Shown here: positions 8,287 to 18,529 of the stretch, piece by piece
Numbering within the stretch: position 1 is the stretch's first letter
How the letters are laid out: every line of letters starts with the position of its first letter
NCBI GenBank assembly: GCA_018399335.1
Contig: JAGYNM010000004.1
Span: 1-48,853, forward strand
Length of the DNA: 48,853 nucleotides
Origin: Bacteroidales bacterium
GTDB lineage: Bacteria; Bacteroidota; Bacteroidia; Bacteroidales; F082
Reading direction: 5' to 3'
Program-made: the position numbers and the translations under genes
The notes under the pieces: generated by a model
The model's database searches: none
Told to the model about the DNA's origin: nothing
Seen by the model: the letters and a program-made list of their open reading frames with translations, nothing else

Positions 8287-11085
8287 ATGAAAATAAAAAT
8301 TGCCAGATTTTTGCTGTTGTTTATGCTGTTTGCAGTGCAGGAAATCCTTCAGGCACAAGCCGATAGTCATTTACTTGCTGACAGCCTGCGCATGCAACTC
8401 GAAAAAACTGAAGGCAGCGCAAAGCTACAGGTTTACAAGGCCCTAATCAAAAGCTTACGAAATATTGATCCGGCGATTGGAATTGATTATGCCCGCGAAG
8501 CGATACCCCTGGCTGAAACGCTTGGCGCTAAAAAACTAAAAGCTGAAATCAGAAACGAAGAAGCCGTCTGTTACCGCAAACTGCACATCTACGAAAAGGC
8601 ATATTCGCTTCACCTGGAATCCCTGCAAGATTTCAAGCAGATGGAAGACAGTTCGGGCATTGCTTTTACACTGGCCAACATCGGACACGTTTATTTCTTT
8701 TACAAAGATTACGAACAAGCTATTAAATATCACATAGACGCCTTGGTAATTAAGGAGTTTTTAAATGATGAACCCCAAATAGCTTATTCACAGAATGCGC
8801 TGGGAATGGTTTTCCTCGAAATGGAAAATTACGCCCGGGCGCTCGACTTTTTTATTGCTGCGCTCAATATTCAGGAAAAATATGATCTGCCGGCTGAAAC
8901 TGCAAACACTAAAGCAAACTTGGCGAAAGTTATGTTTAAGCTTAAACGCTATGACGATGCCATTAGCTATTTAAAAGAAGTCGAATCCGTTTATATTCAA
9001 GCTAAGGCTAATTATGGCCTCAGTCAGGTTTATAACCAGATGGCTGATTACCTTGTTGAACAAAAAAAGTTTGTTGAGGCTCAAGAATACCTCAACAAAG
9101 CTCAAACCCTGGCCGAGAAAACAGGCGACATAACTGTGTTGCTGTTTAATTATGCTACACGCCAAAAAATTGCCCACGCACAGCAGAATTATCAGGAAGC
9201 CTATAATTATTTAATGATTGCCAACGAGTTAAGAGACTCATTGATGAATGAGCGCAGGCATCACGAAATGTCAGAAATCAGGATTCGATACGAATCCAAG
9301 CGACTTGATGATGAAAATGAAATTTTACGCCTGCAACTCTCGCAACAATCACTCAGAACACGTTACATCATTTTTGCATTGCTTGCCGTCCTGTCGATCC
9401 TGATTATTTTTGTGCTGATAACCATTGTTCGGCGTAATCGGCGCAAAAGCCGCCTGCTCGAAATTACCAATCTTGAACTAGAAAAACGCGTTCAAGAACG
9501 AACACAAGAACTTAAAAAGCAAGTTGATGCGCTGGATCGCACCTTCCGTTCGCTAAAGCAAAGCGAAGAGAAATTCAGGAAAATAAGTGACACTTCTCCA
9601 CTTGGCATTGCTGTGACTAACCCGCAAGGCAACATAGTTTTCATCAACCAAACGCTCCCCGAAATCCTTGGACTTTCGCAGCAAGTGCTCACAGATGGAT
9701 CGTGGTTCAGGCATATTCTGCTCGAAGACCGTAACAAAATGGACATCCTCTGGCAAAATGCTCACCGGGCTAAAGAGGGCGTTTTTGAAGCTGATTTCAG
9801 GCTCCGCCTCGATCAGGAAATTCGCTTCATCCATTTCAAAGCAGCCACCATGTTCCTCGAAGATGAATTTGCAGGTATTGTGAGTGTTTTTGAAAATGTT
9901 ACTCAACGCAAAAGCTTTGAAAACGAACTTGTTGAAGCCAAAAATAAAGCCGAAGACTCCGATCGGCTCAAGTCGGCATTTCTGGCCAATATGAGCCACG
10001 AAATCAGAACTCCAATGAACGCCATTTTAGGCTTTTCCGACCTGCTTTCGACGGATGAATACAGCCCTGAAGAAAAAATGGAATTCATCGAAATGATCAA
10101 ATCAAGCGGAAGATTGCTGCTGAATCTGATCAACGATATCATTGATATTTCAAAGATTGAAGCCGGTGAGCTTAAAATCCAACCTTCCGAATTCAGACTT
10201 CTTGAGCTGATGGAAGAAATGTCGCAGGGCTTCCGGCAGCAAATGGACAGAAATGGTAAATCTCATGTGAAGCTATTGCTCACGCATCAGGAGGAATTAA
10301 AAACTGCTTTAATTACAACCGACCGATTGCGATTACAACAAATTATGACCAATTTGCTGAGTAATGCCATGAAATTTACGCCGGAAGGTGAGATTGAGTT
10401 TGGTGCTTTGGCAATTAATAATTCCTATGAATTTTTTGTAAGAGACACTGGGATTGGCATTCCTGAGCATAAACTTGAGGTTGTTTTTGAGCGCTTCAGG
10501 CAGGCCGACGATTCACACACCCGTCTTTTTGGAGGCACTGGTTTGGGCCTTGCGATTACCAAACACCTTATTGAATTACTCAACGGTAAAATATGGGTTG
10601 AATCGCAGGAGGGAAAAGGAACCGCGTTTTATTTTACACTGCCTTCCGGCTCCGATTCACACTCCAAAATTGTTCCTTCAAAAAACGTAAATTCATCCCT
10701 TCCCGATTTTGAGGGCAAAACGATACTTGTTGCAGAAGATGTTGATACGAATTTCTTCCTGATCAAGACGATGCTCAATAAATTGAATTTAAATGTTTTA
10801 CACGCATCCAATGGTTTGATTGCACTCGATATGGCGGTGGAACATCAACCCGATCTGATCATTATGGATATTCAAATGCCGGAGATGGACGGAAGTGAAG
10901 CTTTTGAGCAAATCAGGCATCAACATTTAAAAATGCCCATCATCGCAATCACTGCTTTTGCCATGCTTGGCGAAGAAAAACAATACCTTGATTTGGGCTT
11001 TGACGCTTACTTAAGCAAACCTCTTAGCCTGGATAAACTAGTAGATTTGCTGGTTGTTTTTCTGCAACCTAAAAATCCTGAATAA
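8287..11085 (+). CDS. Hybrid histidine kinase with TPR sensor, PAS domain and C-terminal receiver
   Basis: A 932-residue membrane sensor. In order: signal peptide (MKIKIARFLLLFMLFAVQ); TPR-like helical repeats at about 50-310 (for example ALNIQEKYDLPAETANTKAN); one membrane span at about 359-381 followed by RRNRRK; a coiled coil; a PAS domain at about 425-540; HisKA with phospho-accepting His571 in FLANMSHEIRTPMN; HATPase_c with N box NLLSNAMKF, G1 DTGIGIP and G2 GGTGLGLAI; and a receiver at about 810-925 with Asp861 in MDIQMPEMDG and SKPLS. The periplasmic TPR region suggests sensing through a protein or peptide partner; ligand unknown. Intact frame. Confidence 0.95.
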   Translation: MKIKIARFLLLFMLFAVQEILQAQADSHLLADSLRMQLEKTEGSAKLQVYKALIKSLRNIDPAIGIDYAREAIPLAETLGAKKLKAEIRNEEAVCYRKLHIYEKAYSLHLESLQDFKQMEDSSGIAFTLANIGHVYFFYKDYEQAIKYHIDALVIKEFLNDEPQIAYSQNALGMVFLEMENYARALDFFIAALNIQEKYDLPAETANTKANLAKVMFKLKRYDDAISYLKEVESVYIQAKANYGLSQVYNQMADYLVEQKKFVEAQEYLNKAQTLAEKTGDITVLLFNYATRQKIAHAQQNYQEAYNYLMIANELRDSLMNERRHHEMSEIRIRYESKRLDDENEILRLQLSQQSLRTRYIIFALLAVLSILIIFVLITIVRRNRRKSRLLEITNLELEKRVQERTQELKKQVDALDRTFRSLKQSEEKFRKISDTSPLGIAVTNPQGNIVFINQTLPEILGLSQQVLTDGSWFRHILLEDRNKMDILWQNAHRAKEGVFEADFRLRLDQEIRFIHFKAATMFLEDEFAGIVSVFENVTQRKSFENELVEAKNKAEDSDRLKSAFLANMSHEIRTPMNAILGFSDLLSTDEYSPEEKMEFIEMIKSSGRLLLNLINDIIDISKIEAGELKIQPSEFRLLELMEEMSQGFRQQMDRNGKSHVKLLLTHQEELKTALITTDRLRLQQIMTNLLSNAMKFTPEGEIEFGALAINNSYEFFVRDTGIGIPEHKLEVVFERFRQADDSHTRLFGGTGLGLAITKHLIELLNGKIWVESQEGKGTAFYFTLPSGSDSHSKIVPSKNVNSSLPDFEGKTILVAEDVDTNFFLIKTMLNKLNLNVLHASNGLIALDMAVEHQPDLIIMDIQMPEMDGSEAFEQIRHQHLKMPIIAITAFAMLGEEKQYLDLGFDAYLSKPLSLDKLVDLLVVFLQPKNPE

Positions 11086-11142
11086 AATTCAGCTTCCCCA
11101 GCACCGATTTCCTTTGTAATTTAGCCACAAAAACAGGCTTAA

Positions 11143-13248
11143 ATGGAGCGTAACCTGCTCGATAATAAAATTGAATTCCTCAAAGGTGTTGGCCCCAAAA
11201 GGGCTGAATTGCTAAATAAAGAACTCGACATTTATACTTTTGGCGATCTGCTTTTTCATATCCCCTTTCGCTACATCGATAAAAGTCAGGTTCACAAAAT
11301 TAGTGATATCAACAGTGATCAGGTTTATTATCAACTGATCGGACAAGTAACACAAATGCAGTCGCATGGCAAACAGCGTGTTACTCGCATTTCGGCCAAC
11401 TTCACCGACGACAGCGGCAGCATAGAACTGGTTTGGTTTAAAGGCTTAAAATGGATCAAAACCCGCTTTGAACCGGGCAAAAAATATGTGCTTTTTGGCA
11501 AGGCTTCCATCTTTAACAATCAATTCAATTTTGTTCATCCGGATATCGAAGATTATCAGCCGGATATCATTCCGGTAGGAGAAAGTCTCGAAGGCGTTTA
11601 CAGCACCACCGATAAGCTGAAAAACAATGGATTGGGGAGCAAACAGCTTGCCAAACTCATTAAAAACCTCCTGGGCCAGCTCAGCCAAACCATTCCCGAA
11701 AACCTTTCAAAAAGCATTTTGGAAAAACATCGCCTGATGGACAGAAACCAGGCCTTGCATCAGATACATCTTCCGCGTAATCAAAAAGACTTACAGGCAG
11801 CAACCTTGCGACTCAAATTTGAAGAGTACTTCTTTATGCAGCTAAATATGCTGCTTCGCAAACGAAAACGAGAGGCCTTTTCAAAAGGTGTTGTCTTTCA
11901 AAAAGTTGGAACACTCGTAAACCTGTTTTACGAACATTACCTGCCATTTTCATTAACCAACGCCCAAAAAAAGGTAATCCGTGAAATCAGACACGATCTG
12001 GGATCTGGTCATCAAATGAATCGTCTTTTGCAGGGTGATGTTGGCAGCGGAAAAACCATCGTAGCCCTTATGGTTATGCTCATTGCGCTGGATAATGGGT
12101 ATCAGGCTGCCTTGATGGCTCCAACTGAGATTTTAGCCACGCAACATTTTCATTCTCTCAGGGAATTGCTATCAGATATGCCGGTTAAAATTGCATTGTT
12201 AACTGGCTCTACCAAAGCACGTGATCGCAAGCCAATCCATGAAGGCCTCGAAGACGGGAGTCTGCAAATCATTATCGGCACTCACGCACTGATCGAAGAA
12301 AAGGTAAAATTCAGGCAATTGGCTTTAACGATCATTGATGAGCAACATCGTTTTGGTGTTGCACAACGGGCAAGATTTTGGGAGAAAACTACTGATCCTC
12401 CACATATGCTCGTAATGACAGCCACACCGATACCACGCACCCTGGCCATGACGCAATACGGCGATCTGGATATTTCAGTAATTGATGAGCTTCCTCCAGG
12501 ACGAAAACCTGTAAAAACCATCCACCTTTATCAAAGTCAAAGGCTGCGTTTGATCAGTTTTATGAAAAAACAAATCGCTGAAGGCAGACAGATTTACATC
12601 GTTTATCCACTCATTAAAGAATCTGAAAAGCTAGATTTGATTCACCTACAGGAAGGATACGAAAGCCTGCTCCGCGATTTTCCCGAACCTCACTACCGCA
12701 TTTGTGTTGTTCACGGACAAATGAAAGCAGAGGATAAGGAATTTGAAATGCAACGCTTTGTTAAAGGGCAGGCGCATATCATGGTAGCTACCACAGTGAT
12801 AGAAGTTGGTGTGAATATCCCAAATGCCAGCGTGATGGTTATCGAACATGCTGACCGTTTTGGTTTGTCGCAGCTACATCAGCTAAGAGGCAGAGTGGGA
12901 AGAGGAGCAGATCAGTCGTATTGCATTTTGATGACTGATTTTAAACTTTCGGCCGACGGACGCAAACGCATGTCAACTATGGTACGCACAACCGATGGCT
13001 TTGAAATTGCTGCAGTTGATCTGGAATTAAGAGGCCCCGGCGAAACACAGGGCACACGACAATCAGGTCCTGTGGGATTAAAAATTGGTAATCTGATCAG
13101 AGACGAAAAACTCATTAAACACGTTAGAGCTGTGGTAAGCCAAATTTTGGATGATGACCCGCGTTTGATGAAACCGGAAAACCATAACACAAAAGCATTT
13201 TTTATCTCTCAATTCAGGCAAAGCTTCGATTGGGGTCAGATTGGTTGA
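11143..13248 (+). CDS. recG: ATP-dependent DNA helicase RecG
   Basis: Remodels stalled replication forks and Holliday junctions. The 701-residue protein has the RecG wedge/OB domain near the N-terminus (GVGPKRAELLNK, then the IGQVTQM strand region), Walker A GDVGSGKT, the DEQH box in DEQHRFG, TATPIPRTLAM, and the C-terminal helicase motif QLRGRVGRG. Length and motif order match the family. ATG start at 11143; a stretch resembling a -7 element (TAATTTAG) lies just upstream. Cytoplasmic housekeeping gene with intact frame. Confidence 0.97.
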   Translation: MERNLLDNKIEFLKGVGPKRAELLNKELDIYTFGDLLFHIPFRYIDKSQVHKISDINSDQVYYQLIGQVTQMQSHGKQRVTRISANFTDDSGSIELVWFKGLKWIKTRFEPGKKYVLFGKASIFNNQFNFVHPDIEDYQPDIIPVGESLEGVYSTTDKLKNNGLGSKQLAKLIKNLLGQLSQTIPENLSKSILEKHRLMDRNQALHQIHLPRNQKDLQAATLRLKFEEYFFMQLNMLLRKRKREAFSKGVVFQKVGTLVNLFYEHYLPFSLTNAQKKVIREIRHDLGSGHQMNRLLQGDVGSGKTIVALMVMLIALDNGYQAALMAPTEILATQHFHSLRELLSDMPVKIALLTGSTKARDRKPIHEGLEDGSLQIIIGTHALIEEKVKFRQLALTIIDEQHRFGVAQRARFWEKTTDPPHMLVMTATPIPRTLAMTQYGDLDISVIDELPPGRKPVKTIHLYQSQRLRLISFMKKQIAEGRQIYIVYPLIKESEKLDLIHLQEGYESLLRDFPEPHYRICVVHGQMKAEDKEFEMQRFVKGQAHIMVATTVIEVGVNIPNASVMVIEHADRFGLSQLHQLRGRVGRGADQSYCILMTDFKLSADGRKRMSTMVRTTDGFEIAAVDLELRGPGETQGTRQSGPVGLKIGNLIRDEKLIKHVRAVVSQILDDDPRLMKPENHNTKAFFISQFRQSFDWGQIG

Positions 13249-13288
13249 GCATCAAAGAAAATCCTGCCTAATGCATTATCATAATACA

Positions 13289-13317
13289 TGACAGATTGAC
13301 ATAAATTCGTACTTTTG
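13289..13317 (+). promoter_or_regulatory. Candidate promoter of pheT
   Basis: TG (13289-13290), a 19-base spacer, then an exact -7 element TACTTTTG (13310-13317), about 75 bases before the pheT ATG. It lies in the 144-base gap after recG, consistent with independent transcription of pheT. Confidence 0.5.
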
Positions 13318-13392
13318 TAACCTAAAATAATCTGACAAACCGAAACATGCCAGACAACGAAAACATCTGGTCTTAACAATTAGCTGAAATCC

Positions 13393-15864
13393 ATGAAGAT
13401 ATCCTACAACTGGCTCAAACAGTATATTAATTGCGACCTCCCTGCTGAGGAAGTGGCACATGTATTAACCGCAACAGGATTGGAAGTTGAAGACATCATC
13501 CCCTTCGAATCCATTAAAGGAAGCCTAAAAGGCATCGTTACAGGAGAAGTTTTAAGCTGCACGCAGCATCCCAATGCCGACAGACTCAGCCTAACAACTG
13601 TTAATGTTGGCCATGAAACCCCCTTAGCTATCGTTTGCGGCGCTCCCAATGTTGCTGCCGGTCAAAAAGTACTCATTGCCACCATTGGCACAACACTTTA
13701 CAGTGGCGAAAACGCTTTCGAGATTAAAAAAAGTAAAATTCGCGGTGAGGTTTCTGAAGGAATGATTTGTGCCGAAGATGAGCTTGGCCTGGGAACCTCC
13801 CACGATGGCATTATGGTGCTGCCTGCCGACACACCAATTGGCATTCCTGCTTCCACTATTTATGAAGTTGAAGAAGATGTGGTATTCGAGATCGGCCTCA
13901 CTCCCAATCGATCAGATGCCATGTCGCATATCGGTGTTGCAAGGGATTTAGCCGCAGCGCTCAACCATCGCGAAGGCAAGAAGAAATACAAACTTCAAAT
14001 GCCTCATGTTGATGACTTTTCAACAGATAATCACGATCTTGACATCTCTATTGAAGTTGAAAACCCTGAGGCCTGCCCACGTTATTCCGGAGCCACCCTG
14101 AGTGGTCTCAGTGTTGGCCCTTCACCCGAATGGATGCAAAACAGGTTGAAAGCAATTGGCGTAAGACCGATTAACAACATTGTTGACATTACCAATTATG
14201 TGCTGTTTGAAACCGGCCAACCTCTTCATGCTTTTGATGCACAAGCCGTTACAGCAAACAAAATTATTGTTAAAACCCTTGATGAAGGCACTGCCTTCGT
14301 AACCCTCGATGAGCAGGAACGCAAACTAACTGCCAACGATCTGATGATCTGCAATGCAGTAGCACCTATGTGTATTGGAGGCGTTTTTGGTGGACTTGAT
14401 TCGGGAGTGATTGATAAAACCAAAGCGATTTTCCTCGAAAGTGCTTGTTTCGATTCACGTTATATTCGAAAAACTGCTCGTCAGCATGGCCTGCAAACTG
14501 ATGCATCTTTCCGTTTTGAGCGCGGTGCTGACATCAGCATCACTATTTATGCCCTAAAACGTGCTTTGTTGCTGATGAAAGAAATTGCTGGCGGAAAGAT
14601 TAGTTCTGAAATAAAAGATGCGCTTGCCAAAACTATTGAGCCCGCACAAGTAAAGCTGTCATATGCTTACCTTAATAAGGTGGCCGGACAAGCTATCGCT
14701 CCAGCCGAAGCAAAGGCGATTCTTGAAGATCTCGGAATGAAAATCCTAAATCAATCAACTGAGGAAGTCGAAATGGAAGTGCCTACTTTTAAAGTCGATG
14801 TTTATCGCCCGGCTGATGTGGTAGAAGAAGTGCTTCGCATTTATGGCTACAATAATATTCACATTCCTGAGAAAGTAAATGCGGCAGTACATGCCGGCCA
14901 CAATACCAACACAGATAAGGTGCAGCAACAAATTGCTGATATGCTGGCATTTAATGGCTTTAACGAAGTGATGAACAACTCGCTAACCAAATCAGCATAC
15001 ACAATTAAGCATCCGGCTTTTGATGAAAACCAAAATGTAATAATACTGAATCCGCTCAGTAATGAGTTGGATGTGATGCGCCAAACTTTGGTTTTTGGCC
15101 TGCTCGAAACGATCAGCTATAACCAGAATCGCAGAAATCCGAACTTGAAAATTTTTGAGTTTGGAAGTGTTTATCACTATGATAATCAGAAAAACAGCAC
15201 GACAGAAAAAGCACTCGCTCCTTATCAGGAACACACACGCCTCGATATGGCCATTACTGGTCTTCGTGAGGAAGAAAACTGGAATCATGCAGATCAGCCC
15301 GCTGATTTTTACGATCTTAAGTTTTATGCCGAGGGAGTACTTACAAAATTAGGATTTGACCTTACCTCTTTAAAAGTGCAAACCCTTAATAGTGAGCTTT
15401 ATGATTTTGCATTGAGTTATGAGTTGCATGAAAAAACTTTGTTGCAGTTTGGAAAACTAAGCTCAAAAACGCTCAAGCTGGCTGACATTGACAAACCTGT
15501 ATTTCATGCCAGCATAGACTGGACAGCATTGATGAAAATTCACCAGAAAAAACAAATCAGGCAATATGCAGCAGTTTCTAAGTTTCCTGCCGTACGCCGC
15601 GATTTGGCAATGGTTATCGATCAGTCGGTCAGCTTTCAGGACATCAGAACAGTTGCGCTTCAGGCAGAAAAAAAACTTCTGAAATCCGTTGGCATTTTCG
15701 ATGTGTATGAAGGCGAAAAAATTCCGAAAGGCAAAAAGTCCTATGCTTTAAGTTTTGTGTTGCAGGATAGTGAAAAAACACTGACGGATAAGATCATTGA
15801 AAAGTGTATGAGTCGCGTCCAACAAGCATTGGAACAAAACTTTGATGCTACCTTAAGGGATTAA
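13393..15864 (+). CDS. pheT: Phenylalanyl-tRNA synthetase beta subunit
   Basis: Beta chain of the alpha2-beta2 enzyme charging tRNA-Phe. 823 residues with the bacterial domain order: N-terminal MKISYNWLKQYI, the EMAP/tRNA-binding domain (HPNADRLSLTTVNVG), the B3/B4 editing region (ARDLAAALNHREGK onward), the B5 domain (VEEVLRIYGYNNI), the class II core-like domain, and the C-terminal FDX-ACB anticodon-binding domain (AVSKFPAVRRDLAMVID). pheS is not in the window, so the two subunits are unlinked here. Intact frame. Confidence 0.97.
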   Translation: MKISYNWLKQYINCDLPAEEVAHVLTATGLEVEDIIPFESIKGSLKGIVTGEVLSCTQHPNADRLSLTTVNVGHETPLAIVCGAPNVAAGQKVLIATIGTTLYSGENAFEIKKSKIRGEVSEGMICAEDELGLGTSHDGIMVLPADTPIGIPASTIYEVEEDVVFEIGLTPNRSDAMSHIGVARDLAAALNHREGKKKYKLQMPHVDDFSTDNHDLDISIEVENPEACPRYSGATLSGLSVGPSPEWMQNRLKAIGVRPINNIVDITNYVLFETGQPLHAFDAQAVTANKIIVKTLDEGTAFVTLDEQERKLTANDLMICNAVAPMCIGGVFGGLDSGVIDKTKAIFLESACFDSRYIRKTARQHGLQTDASFRFERGADISITIYALKRALLLMKEIAGGKISSEIKDALAKTIEPAQVKLSYAYLNKVAGQAIAPAEAKAILEDLGMKILNQSTEEVEMEVPTFKVDVYRPADVVEEVLRIYGYNNIHIPEKVNAAVHAGHNTNTDKVQQQIADMLAFNGFNEVMNNSLTKSAYTIKHPAFDENQNVIILNPLSNELDVMRQTLVFGLLETISYNQNRRNPNLKIFEFGSVYHYDNQKNSTTEKALAPYQEHTRLDMAITGLREEENWNHADQPADFYDLKFYAEGVLTKLGFDLTSLKVQTLNSELYDFALSYELHEKTLLQFGKLSSKTLKLADIDKPVFHASIDWTALMKIHQKKQIRQYAAVSKFPAVRRDLAMVIDQSVSFQDIRTVALQAEKKLLKSVGIFDVYEGEKIPKGKKSYALSFVLQDSEKTLTDKIIEKCMSRVQQALEQNFDATLRD

Positions 15865-15914
15865 TAATACTATTTGGCTAAAAAAGCATAATTTTAACAG
15901 GAGTAAAAAATATT

Positions 15915-17144
15915 ATGGAACTTCAATCGATCAAGCAACGTTTTGGAATAATCGGGCACGATCCGTTTCTGGAACGGGCCATACATATTGCCGTTCAGGT
16001 TGCTCCCACCGACCTCACGGTATTGATTACCGGTGAAAGCGGAACCGGTAAAGAAGTTTTTCCAAAAATCATTCATCAGGCCAGTGCGCGCAAGCATGGC
16101 TCTTATATTGCCGTAAACTGTGGCGCCATCCCCGAAGGGACAATCGACTCGGAACTGTTTGGCCACGAAAAAGGCTCATTTACAGGCGCTCACGAAGCTC
16201 GCAAAGGTTATTTTGAAGTGGTTGACGGCGGCACTATTTTTCTGGATGAAGTGGCCGAACTGCCACTCTCGACTCAGGTAAGGCTTTTACGCGTACTCGA
16301 AACGGGCGAGTTTCTAAAAGTCGGTTCCTCCAAAGTGATCAAAACTGATGTGCGTGTAGTAGCCGCCAGCAATGTTAATATCCCCGAAGCCATTGCCAAA
16401 GGCGAATTTCGTCAGGATTTGTTTTACAGGCTTAATACCGTTCCGATCATGATTCCCCCGCTGAGGGAAAGAAAAGAGGACATCCTGATGCTATTTAAAA
16501 AGTTTGCAAACGACTTTGCAGAAAAATATCGAATGCCTCCGCTTAAGCTCACCGATGAAGCCATTCAACTGCTCGAAGCTTATCGTTGGCCTGGAAATAT
16601 CCGACAGCTTAAAAATGTTACGGAGCAAATATCGATCATCGAAAAAGAAAAGCTTGTAGATGCACCAATGCTTAAGTTGTATCTTCCGGCCGAACACACC
16701 AGCTCTCTGCCAGTGCTTTATAAAGGACAGGAAGAAAAAGAGAAGCTCTCGGAACGCGACATTCTTTATAAGGTGCTTTTTGATATGAAAAAAGATATTC
16801 TTGACCTGCGCAAAACAATGTCGGAAATTATCTCGTCCAAAGGTGTGGATGATGATTTTGAACATAGCAATAATCAACTGATAAGGCAATATGCCAACGA
16901 TTTGGATGATTTTGAAAACGAACACCTTCCGGAAATTCAAATTCAAGATGCTGATGATGATAAATCAAGTTTTCAGCCATCGGAAGTGATTAATGAAAAT
17001 CTTTCGCTCGAGAAAACAGAAATCGATATGATCAGAAGAGCCCTCGAAAAACACAAAGGAAAACGTAAAAGCGCTGCACAGGAACTGGGTATAAGTGAAC
17101 GGACGCTTTACAGAAAAATAAAAGAATACAACATTAATCTTTGA
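15915..17144 (+). CDS. Sigma54-dependent AAA+ transcriptional activator, no sensory domain
   Basis: ATPase that opens sigma54 promoters. The AAA+ domain begins almost at the N-terminus: Walker A GESGTGKE, the sigma54-contact loop GSFTGA (Ala to Ser variant of GAFTGA), Walker B TIFLDEVAEL, and an arginine-finger region (FRQDLFYRLN). A charged linker (about 285-360) leads to a Fis-type helix-turn-helix (KRKSAAQELGISERTLYRKI). There is no receiver, GAF or PAS domain, so activity is probably set by expression or a partner. lptE follows 2 bases after the stop, linking it to envelope genes. From memory this gene order recurs in Bacteroidota. Confidence 0.93.
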   Translation: MELQSIKQRFGIIGHDPFLERAIHIAVQVAPTDLTVLITGESGTGKEVFPKIIHQASARKHGSYIAVNCGAIPEGTIDSELFGHEKGSFTGAHEARKGYFEVVDGGTIFLDEVAELPLSTQVRLLRVLETGEFLKVGSSKVIKTDVRVVAASNVNIPEAIAKGEFRQDLFYRLNTVPIMIPPLRERKEDILMLFKKFANDFAEKYRMPPLKLTDEAIQLLEAYRWPGNIRQLKNVTEQISIIEKEKLVDAPMLKLYLPAEHTSSLPVLYKGQEEKEKLSERDILYKVLFDMKKDILDLRKTMSEIISSKGVDDDFEHSNNQLIRQYANDLDDFENEHLPEIQIQDADDDKSSFQPSEVINENLSLEKTEIDMIRRALEKHKGKRKSAAQELGISERTLYRKIKEYNINL

Positions 17145-17146
17145 TT

Positions 17147-17671
17147 ATGCGCAAGCTTAACCTCATCATCAAGCTTCAGCTAATCAGCCTCTTACTGATC
17201 AGCTTGCCTTTGCTGAACGGCTGTGGAGTTTATTCCTTCACGGGAGCCTCCATTCCCGCCGAGGCAAAAACTATTTCGGTACAGTATTTTCAGAATAACG
17301 CTTTGCTGGTAGAACCCTTGTTAAGTGGCGAATTTACCAATGGCCTCAGGGATCGTTTTATGAACCAGACACAGCTGAATATGGTTAGCCAAAATGGTGA
17401 TCTTGCCTTCGAAGGAGAAATAACGGACTACCGCACCACACCTGTTGCCATTCAGAGCGACCAAACAGCGGCCCTCAACCGACTTACGATTACTGTAAAT
17501 GTGCGTTTTACAAATAAATTCGAAGAAAGTAATAACTTTGAAACCAAGTTTACACAATACAAAGAGTATCCCAGCGAACAGGATCTTAATACAGTAAAGC
17601 AAACGCTTATAACTGAAATAGTGGAGATGCTTGTTGATGATATTTTCAATAAATCAGTTGTAAACTGGTAA
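17147..17671 (+). CDS. lptE: LPS-assembly lipoprotein LptE
   Basis: Outer-membrane lipoprotein that plugs and matures the LptD barrel for LPS export. Start set at ATG 17147 rather than the TTG at 17141, which overlaps the preceding stop. Signal peptide with Cys in LPLLNGCGVYSF, followed by the LptE-family segment TISVQYFQNNALLVEP and the strand FEGEITDYRTTPVA. 174 residues, normal length. Cotranscribed with the sigma54 activator and the genes downstream. Confidence 0.85.
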   Translation: MRKLNLIIKLQLISLLLISLPLLNGCGVYSFTGASIPAEAKTISVQYFQNNALLVEPLLSGEFTNGLRDRFMNQTQLNMVSQNGDLAFEGEITDYRTTPVAIQSDQTAALNRLTITVNVRFTNKFEESNNFETKFTQYKEYPSEQDLNTVKQTLITEIVEMLVDDIFNKSVVNW

Positions 17672-17681
17672 ATGAAGCCTT

Positions 17682-18512
17682 ATGGATAAAGCCACTTTCA
17701 TTACATTACTCAGGGAGCCCGAAAAATTGAACAAGGAAAGCGTCAATGACCTGATGGAACTGGCCATGCAGTTTCCGTACAGTGGTATCGTCCAAAGTTT
17801 ACTGGCCATGAATATGTTCATGATAAACCATATTGTTTACGACAGCCAGCTCAAACTGTCGGCAAGCCTTGTGCCCGACCGAAATATACTCCGGCTTCAC
17901 ATCAGTAAGATTGCTCAAGTAAGGGAAATGCCTGATCTTCCTGATGAATTTCGTAAAGCGAAAAAAGCTGAAAAAACTGCTGAAAATCCAGCTGAAGTAG
18001 CAGAAGAGCCAATTATCAAAGAACAGGCAGAAACGAAACAAACTCCAGTTGAAGAAACTATTATTGATAAGGAAAACGACAAACAAAACAAACCTGATCA
18101 GGTAACTGAAAATGCTCCAAAATCGGAAACCGATAACGAGCACAAAAAACAATCGCTGGAAGAACTCAAAAGAATACTTGCAGAGCGAATCAGAGCTATC
18201 GAACAAGAAAAAAGAGGACAGCAAAAAGCGCCAAAACAGGGAATTCCTCCATCAAAAAAAGCACTGATTGACAAATTCATTGCCGAAAATCCTTCCATTT
18301 CGCGCCCCAAGCCAGTATTTTATAATCCGGTCACTTATGCACAAAACAGCGTAGTAGATCAGGAAAATATTGTTAGTGAAACCCTTGCCAAAATATACCT
18401 CAATCAAGGTCATCGCGAAAAAGCTATTTCAATCTTTGAAAAATTAAGTTTGAAATATCCGGAAAAAAGTAGTTATTTTGCAGCCCTGATTGAAGAAGCC
18501 AAGAAACATTAA
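17682..18512 (+). CDS. Cytoplasmic protein with charged linker and C-terminal TPR-like motif
   Basis: 276 residues with no signal peptide. The N-terminus is helical (about 1-85), followed by a Lys/Glu-rich low-complexity stretch (about 90-165) and a conserved end resembling a [24 protein letters not shown]. It sits 10 bases after lptE and 17 before secG, so it is in the same operon. The position between envelope-assembly genes is, as I recall, common in Bacteroidota, but I know no assigned function. Confidence 0.8.
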   Translation: MDKATFITLLREPEKLNKESVNDLMELAMQFPYSGIVQSLLAMNMFMINHIVYDSQLKLSASLVPDRNILRLHISKIAQVREMPDLPDEFRKAKKAEKTAENPAEVAEEPIIKEQAETKQTPVEETIIDKENDKQNKPDQVTENAPKSETDNEHKKQSLEELKRILAERIRAIEQEKRGQQKAPKQGIPPSKKALIDKFIAENPSISRPKPVFYNPVTYAQNSVVDQENIVSETLAKIYLNQGHREKAISIFEKLSLKYPEKSSYFAALIEEAKKH

Positions 18513-18529
18513 ACGTTAAATAAAAGAAA

